64,000 nt of DNA from assembly GCA_001600455.1 (NCBI GenBank), contig BCKC01000010.1:1804556-1868555 (forward strand), written 5' to 3'. This stretch comes from Endocalyx cinctus (lineage: Eukaryota; Ascomycota; Sordariomycetes; Amphisphaeriales; Apiosporaceae). The notes below the pieces were generated by a model. The model did no database searches. It was not told where the DNA came from and was given only the letters and a program-made list of their open reading frames with translations. How positions within the stretch are numbered: position 1 is the stretch's first letter; every line of letters starts with the position of its first letter. Of this stretch, positions 58,059 through 64,000 are shown piece after piece. The position numbers and the translations under genes were made by a program.

Positions 58059-60632
58059 TTAGGAGCTAGTCTCCCCAACGACTTGTTCATCAACAACATT
58101 TGCTATAACGCTCTCCACAGCCGCCTGAACATCGACATGGAAGAACGGCCTATTAACCCCATATATCGGTGCAAACTTCCCCGACGTAGAGCTCTCCCTA
58201 GTACTTCCGCTCACGCAATTATCAGCCGAGATCCGATCCCCGTCCGACCTCCCCTTCTCCACATCTTTCACCTCAATAACAGCCGCCTTCTCCTTAGCGA
58301 TGCTATCGTCGTCGCGATCGTCATCGACGACGGCCAAGCTGAAGACGGGTCGCCAGTTCGACTTGTCCGGCGTCGGAAAACCGAACCCGGCCGATGCTAG
58401 CGCGCGTCTCGTCCACCGGTTGTACACGCACGCGAAGTGCCACTCGATCTTCTCGGGCGAGGTGTGATGATTCAACTGCGTTCGAGTGTCTACGAGACTT
58501 TGGACGGACGTCACGTCGACGTTGTTGACGGCTGAAAAGTCGCAGATGATAGCTTTTAGCGTTGGTCGAGGATCCTCGTGGTTGACGACCTCGCCGCGAC
58601 GAGGGCCTGGGTCGTTCCAAGGGCGGTCCTTCAAAATCACAGAAATTAGCGAATAAATTTTTTTTTTTCATAAGAATTAATGAATCACTTACACCAAATT
58701 TCTCGTATCGGTCTAGAGTCGTCCTTCTCGTGTATTTCTGCACGTGCGCCACCAAGCCATCCATGTAATGCGCCGCGTTGGTGTAATTAAAATTCTCGCT
58801 GAAACGATATATATAGACGCCCGGGTACGGAGCATGGACCGTGACGTTGGGGTTAGATCCATCGCGACGGTTCAGCGGAAGGAAAGCCTTTCGCGACGAC
58901 TCGTGCTCATCTCCTTCCGTACCCTCTGCGACAGCGAGACTTCTTCCCTTTCCTACGCTGCCGCTACCATAGACGTCGACGCTCCCCATAAAGTTCCCGC
59001 GCGCCTTGGCGAGACGCACGAGCAGCAAAGCGGCCGAAGCCGAGACGGAGAAGTAGACGCCCGTCTCGATATCGGTGAAGACCATGATGATGACACCCGC
59101 GAAGAAGAGGACGACCTCGATCGGGTTGACCTGCCAGAACTGGTAGACCACGTTCGGCTCGGTGATCAGGTCGCCGACGGCGTGGATGATCATACCCGAT
59201 AACGCCGCGTTCGGGATGTAGAAGAAGACGGTGGTGAGCGCGTACAGGGCTAGCACGACCAGCACGGCGGTCCAGATACCTGCTAAGGGGGTTCGCACGC
59301 CGGCCTTGGCCTTGATAGCCGTGCGCGAGAACGACCCCGTGGCTGGATAGGCGCCTAGGAACGGGCCGAATATGTTGGTGAAACCGACGGCGACAAGCTC
59401 TTGGGACGGGTTGATGACGTAGTTATTCACTCGTCCGAAGGACTTGCTGATCGCGATATGCTCAATGATCAGCACGATGATGGTCGCCGGCAGATCGGAG
59501 GCTATGGCCGAGATGAGCTCCGTATCGATCGGGGGTGTGCCGTGAACGCGGAAACCTATGGATTAAACGAGCCAGTCAGTATAAATCGGTATTTTTTTTC
59601 ATACAATGGAGGAAAAATAATGGAACTAATGAACATACCACTCGGAACCGTGCCTAGGATACTAAACTTCGCCTCCTTAGAGCTCTTGATCCCTCGATTC
59701 GAGAGCCAGCTGATAAGGGTGTACAGCAAGATGACAAAAGCGAGTCGCAGCGTACCGATGAAGAACCAAGTCTTCTTTCGATTCGGTTGGCGCCTCGCCA
59801 TGAAATTGCAAAACCAGCGGTAGAAGTACAGCAAGAACAAAGAAGTGAGACCCAGAGCGGCGTCGATCTTCGCGCTCGGCAGGTTTTTCAACGTGTCGAT
59901 GATGACGAGGTACGTGGCGTCGCGCGTGTTGACGCCGGAAATACCCAAGAGCTTCGGAACCTGACCGACGGCGATGCTGAAAGCCGCGCCCGTCATGAAG
60001 GACGTGATGGCCACGAGCGGGATGAACTCGACCACCCAGCCGAGCCGGGTCAGGCCGATGAAGAGGAGCACGGCGCCCGAGATGACGGCCAAGGCGCGCG
60101 CCACCGTCTCGGGCGCGTATTCCGGGTGCGCCGTCGTGACGCGCGCGTTGATCCTGCCGACCAGCTGGGACATGACGGCGACGGTGCCGATGGTGATGTC
60201 CTTCGAGGTCGCGAACGCGAAGTAGAGGATGAACCCGACGAAGCTGGTATAGAGGCCGTACTCGGCCGGCAGGCCGGCTAGGATGGCGTACGCCATACCC
60301 TGAGGAACGACGACGAACCCCACCGTGACTCCGGCGATGATATCACCCGTCAGCCAGGTTAGGTTGTAGTGGAATATCCAGTTGAGGAAGGGAAACAGGG
60401 AGCGCAGGTAGCGCAAAAAACCGGCACCGGTTGGTACATGGTCGCTTAGGAATTCTCTGACCGTTGGTTCTTTCTCGTAGTACAATTCCGTGGTCTTGGA
60501 GGAGGAGGAAGAGGACGACTCGAGGGTGGCGGCGGCGGAGTGAAGTAGTTCTGTCGGCTCGGATTTTGTGCGATAGTCTACGTCGATCCCGACGGTCTTC
60601 GCTAGACCGCGGGTTATTTTGTTTGGTGCCAT
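58059..60632 (-). CDS. SulP-family sulfate permease with STAS domain
   Basis: Predicted 808 aa from three exons: 60632-59639, 59555-58693 and 58628-58059. All junctions are in phase. After a Ser-rich cytoplasmic N-terminus, the transporter core begins near residue 90 with the SulP hallmark GDIIAGVTVGFVVVPQGMAY. It continues through ATSKDITIGTVAVMSQLVG and NIFGPFLGAYPATGSFSRTA to the last helices. The C-terminal STAS domain (VYIYRFSENFNYTNAAHYMD, then AIICDFSAVNNVDVTSVQSL) is split by intron 2. This fits the fungal high-affinity sulfate permeases (Neurospora CYS-14, Aspergillus SB) at the plasma membrane. The C-terminal tail of about 60 residues after STAS is charged. No clear CYS3/MetR site was identified upstream. 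Confidence 0.92.
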
Positions 60633-62387
60633 TATAACTTTAAAGAAACCACTGACATCAGAGTTTGAGACTAGGTATCCCAATTGCCAGGCTGGAAGTT
60701 ATGTGTGTTCAACAACGGCAATATTACGACGTCAAGAGGAGAGCATTGACTAGAGAAAAGAGAAGAGAGAGACGAGGAGGACGGCGCTCAAGTGCTCATT
60801 TTTAATAAAAAGTTTCCTGGCCACATCGGAAAATATACTGACGCGATTCGAAGAGACATGGGGCTTCACAGCTGTGTGTACGATAGCGCATGGCGCGGCG
60901 CCCAGCACTCTTGTCCTCCAGGGCTTGATAATAATGGTGTGATACACGACAGAGCTAAGGAGGAAAAGACCCCGGACGAGTATTTCAGGGATCGTTCTTT
61001 ATTCAATTCGTCTTGTCTATCTTCTTGGGATGGGTATAATGTACGTAGATGCGGCACCGCCAAGTCTTGTCCCGGCGCCCAGCGGACATGGTAAAACCCC
61101 CATTTGGCATTTTCCTTCTTATCTGGGTTTAACTTTTTTGCAGAGAGTAAGCAATGGAAAGTGCATAGTTGCACAACTATACAGATGTTCGTGTAACCGT
61201 TGTTGGTACGAATGAACAAAAAGAGAGAACAAATAATTTGGTACAGATGGAAAAGAATCTTGGCTGATAAGGTTAGCCCCTTAGCCCCATGCGCGCCAAG
61301 ATCACGACATCGACTACACAAATGACGACAAGTCGAACAACTCTGTTTGGTTACCACTTATATCCAGAGGCGTGGGGCTGACAAGGTAAGATGGACTTTT
61401 GATAATCATACGGCCTATTCAAGGCATTCCTCCAAAGTGCTTGAGATTATCATCTCTATAGTCGCTGATATTGACTAGATCGGTAACACCACGTGGTTAG
61501 TATTTGATACCAATCTTATCTATAGAGAAGATGTATCTTTCAATCTGCTTTTGTAGTTATTAAATTTTCGAGAGAGATGCTTCTGTGCATTTTGAAACGA
61601 TGTGACCCTTGAATTGGGGACAGACAGATTCTAAATTATAGGTATACATAAGCGTGGACAGGGCCCTGCCCAGATCCTCGGGCCTTCTCGAAAGAACTTA
61701 TTACGCACTACTGATACTCTAGCTAAAGACGTGATATATGACCTGGCATGGCCGTAGGTAATTCCAAGTTTCTCTCATTGTTCTACCCCCAGAGTCTAGG
61801 CTTTTCGAGATGCTCAATATGAGCGATTTTGAAAGCACGTCAACAACAAACTCACCAATTTTGGGGATACTAGCGAGAAATTTAGTATGTCTCTCGAAAG
61901 GGCACAGACATAGCTTTTCAAGCCTCCCCCAAGCCCGTCTCTCCTAGGTAGAGATTCAACCCCGCCATCAGCGGATCTAGATCTGCCACCAACACCATCT
62001 TGCAGTCTTATGGCTTCTACGCTAAACTATGGTGACATGATGTTAATATACCCCCCTTGTAGGTGAATACTTCGTTGGGATAGAGCTAGGATCGAAACCA
62101 GGATGCAAGCTATCTCCCTGTCCTAAAAAAAAACAGGGCCTGGGGAATATACCCGAATAGCGCAGTTTACGTATAACAAGATCTTGTGACGACAATGAAT
62201 CACGTTTTAACAGCTTTCTTTTTCTGAAATTTTCACACGATAGCACCCCTCTGAGCTGAAAGTGAAATAAACCTCATAGTGATTAGATGGGGAGGGGGAG
62301 CTGAGTTCGTCTATGTCACATCTAGACTCCCAATCACACTACCATCCTAGTCTGCGCACATGCGGTGTCAGCTTCTCCTTCAGCCCC
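60633..62387. other. sulfate permease promoter and MYND gene 3' region
   Basis: 1.75 kb without a supportable gene. A 163-codon minus-strand frame at 60866-61357 has no recognisable domain and sits where the permease promoter should be. The sequence CGGCGCCCAGC occurs twice, near 60896 and 61073. Confidence 0.45.
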
Positions 62388-64000
62388 TTAGGAGCACTCG
62401 TTCCGATGATGCTTCCAATCCGCCTTCTGACACTCCTTCGAGCAATATTCCACCATCTTGCAGGCTGAACACTTCATCAATTTTTGGTTAGGAGCCTCGT
62501 CGGCCTTCTTGTTACAATTCCTACACCTCGCCACCTCCTGCTCCTCAGCGACCACGGGATCGGCGATCTCCTCCACCGCCGGCACGGAAAACGTGGGACT
62601 GATAGCGACGCGCACCATATATTTCTTAGCCACCTCCCAATCCGGCAAGTTCATGAACCCGTCCAGCGATTTCCCCATTCCGCAAGAGCAGCACATGAAC
62701 CCCTCCTTTCCATCCTTTCTCGCCGCTTCCGGACCGTCGAGCGGAAGCGGCGGCGGCAGGTCACCGCGCTTGTACTCGCACGCGGGCCCGTGCATCCAGG
62801 CGCGACACCGCTCGGCGAAGACGGGGACGAGGCCGGTCCAGAGCGAGAGCTCTTCCTCGTCGACGTTAAGAGCCACGAGTTGCAATTCGCGGAGGACGAG
62901 GAGAAAATCGTTGATTTCCCCGGAGTCGATGAGGGTGCGCGTGACGGGGAGGACGGCGGCGTCCGCGACGACGGACCCGGACGCGCCGTCGAGACGGAGC
63001 GCGCGAATGAAGATCAGCATCACGTTACCTTGTGTTTCGTGCTGGAGCGCGAAGAGACCCGTGTGACCGCCTTGGAGGCCCGAGGCGAGGTTGAACATTG
63101 TGAAAAGGGATTCTTTAAAGTTGAGCCGTACAGAACTGGATATCCCGTCTGCAGACTCTTCGCCCAGAGCGCCTCGAATTTGCCGTTCTCGTAAGGAGAA
63201 CTGGGACGCAAAGAGAGATGAGAGCTGGCTGTTTGTTTGCCTGTACTCCGGTTCCACATTTAATATTGGTAGCAAGTCTAGGTTGACAACTTGAGGACCA
63301 TTCAAAGAGACTGGTGTGGATTGCTCATCTAGCGAGAAAGGGTGTATACACTGTGATATACAGTTGACCTCAGTCTTGAGAGGGTCTGCTGGCTTCACAA
63401 TAATTTCGACGTATCTAGATTGACGCGCAACGCGTGTACTAGCAGTCTCCTTATCGACGGGTACAGGGAAAAATATGGGGAAGGTCACAGTGCCGTCACC
63501 AAAAACAACAAGAATACAGCGGGGAGACGGTTGGTGCAAGGAGATTGGCACCTTTTCAGTCAACAGATCTTCGCCTTTTGTAGACGTCAAGTCTATATGA
63601 CCGCATATTGATCGAACTGTGTGATCTTCCACGCTTAGCTTGATTTGCGTTTCTGGGGTTGTGCCAGCTACGTTAGTGTTGGTACCACTTTCTTTTGTCT
63701 CGAGATTTATTGGGAGGCTAGCTGGATATCCCGACATTCCGGGCATATACTTCGTCACAAAGACGTTTTCCTCATTACTAAGAGTTGTGACGTATATCGG
63801 AGAACTCTTAGAATCAAATTGTTCGGATGACTCGGCATCTTCCGGCGCATATCGCATGGCAACTCCGACTTCAACCTTCTTAGGATCTCCTAACAACTCT
63901 TTTGTGGTTACGTAAAATGAAGCGACCAGCGAAGATTTTCCTTTCTGCTCATCAGGGCAGTTTTGAATCGCGACAGAGAAATCGTCGTCGTGGCTATTTC
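62388..64000 (-). CDS. MYND zinc-finger protein, 5' end outside window
   Basis: At least 537 codons are open up to the window edge, so the N-terminus is missing. The C-terminal 42 residues are a MYND finger: CRNCNKKA, then MKCSACKMVEYCSKECQKAD and WKHHRNEC, with the full Cys/His set and the stop right after. A CCSCGMG motif lies about 70 residues before it. The larger upstream part has no domain I can name; it includes a hydroxyl-rich segment and FNLASGLQGGHTGLFALQHE. MYND domains bind proline-rich partners such as corepressors, so a regulatory scaffold is plausible. No methyltransferase SET domain is visible. Confidence 0.8.
   Translation of the reverse strand, partial: NSHDDDFSVAIQNCPDEQKGKSSLVASFYVTTKELLGDPKKVEVGVAMRYAPEDAESSEQFDSKSSPIYVTTLSNEENVFVTKYMPGMSGYPASLPINLETKESGTNTNVAGTTPETQIKLSVEDHTVRSICGHIDLTSTKGEDLLTEKVPISLHQPSPRCILVVFGDGTVTFPIFFPVPVDKETASTRVARQSRYVEIIVKPADPLKTEVNCISQCIHPFSLDEQSTPVSLNGPQVVNLDLLPILNVEPEYRQTNSQLSSLFASQFSLRERQIRGALGEESADGISSSVRLNFKESLFTMFNLASGLQGGHTGLFALQHETQGNVMLIFIRALRLDGASGSVVADAAVLPVTRTLIDSGEINDFLLVLRELQLVALNVDEEELSLWTGLVPVFAERCRAWMHGPACEYKRGDLPPPLPLDGPEAARKDGKEGFMCCSCGMGKSLDGFMNLPDWEVAKKYMVRVAISPTFSVPAVEEIADPVVAEEQEVARCRNCNKKADEAPNQKLMKCSACKMVEYCSKECQKADWKHHRNECS

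Noticed and set aside
60866..61357. 163-codon minus-strand frame
   Set aside because: No domain, Cys-rich start without a pattern, and it occupies the expected promoter of the sulfate permease.
1..64000. CRISPR arrays, bacterial operons, rRNA genes
   Set aside because: The spliced genes and fungal protein families show a eukaryotic nuclear window. No regularly spaced direct repeats or rRNA signatures were seen.

Overview
The window is nuclear DNA from a filamentous ascomycete (Pezizomycotina). The genes carry short introns of about 55-120 bp with GTRNGY donors and CTAAC/CTGAC branch sites. The proteins are typical of this group: an AA9 lytic polysaccharide monooxygenase, a secreted tyrosinase, a WSC-domain wall sensor, a 2EXR-domain protein, a cytochrome b5-acyl-CoA dehydrogenase fusion, and two proteins ending in the peroxisomal signal SKL. 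Coding DNA is visibly GC-rich. Intergenic DNA is AT-rich, full of homopolymers, and holds few or no recognisable transposons. The class (Sordariomycetes or Leotiomycetes, for example) cannot be fixed from the sequence alone.

Layout. 1-12 kb: a cytochrome b5-acyl-CoA dehydrogenase, a secreted tyrosinase and a small CxxC protein, separated by long non-coding stretches with one candidate solo LTR. 15-21.5 kb: a single-pass membrane protein, a small conserved protein and an AA9 monooxygenase. 22-26 kb: flap endonuclease FEN1, with a 5-nt microexon and MluI-type promoter boxes, then an MFS transporter with a 22-nt exon. 28.7-40 kb: two nuclear or unknown proteins, the WD40 nucleoporin Nup37 and a Wsc-type wall sensor. 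40-48 kb: an 8-kb region with no supportable gene. 48-64 kb: an RRM-like protein, an AtuA-family protein, a secreted BBE-type FAD oxidase, an APH-fold kinase and an acyl-CoA dehydrogenase (divergent, both ending in SKL), a SulP sulfate permease and the 3' part of a MYND-finger gene.

Genes that may work together. The strongest candidate system is the divergent kinase/acyl-CoA dehydrogenase pair at 54.8-57.9 kb. Animals carry these two activities fused as ACAD10/ACAD11, and Pseudomonas keeps them as neighbouring lva operon genes. Here they are separate, share one 573-bp promoter with three CCTCGG boxes (the FarA/FarB/Ctf1 fatty-acid response core), and both carry a peroxisomal targeting signal. 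The nearby AtuA-family gene also has one such box. I infer a fatty-acid-inducible peroxisomal route for hydroxylated or branched acyl-CoAs.

Limits. All introns were predicted by eye from splice signals, reading phase and protein continuity. No homology search was run. Gene names rest on motif recognition.
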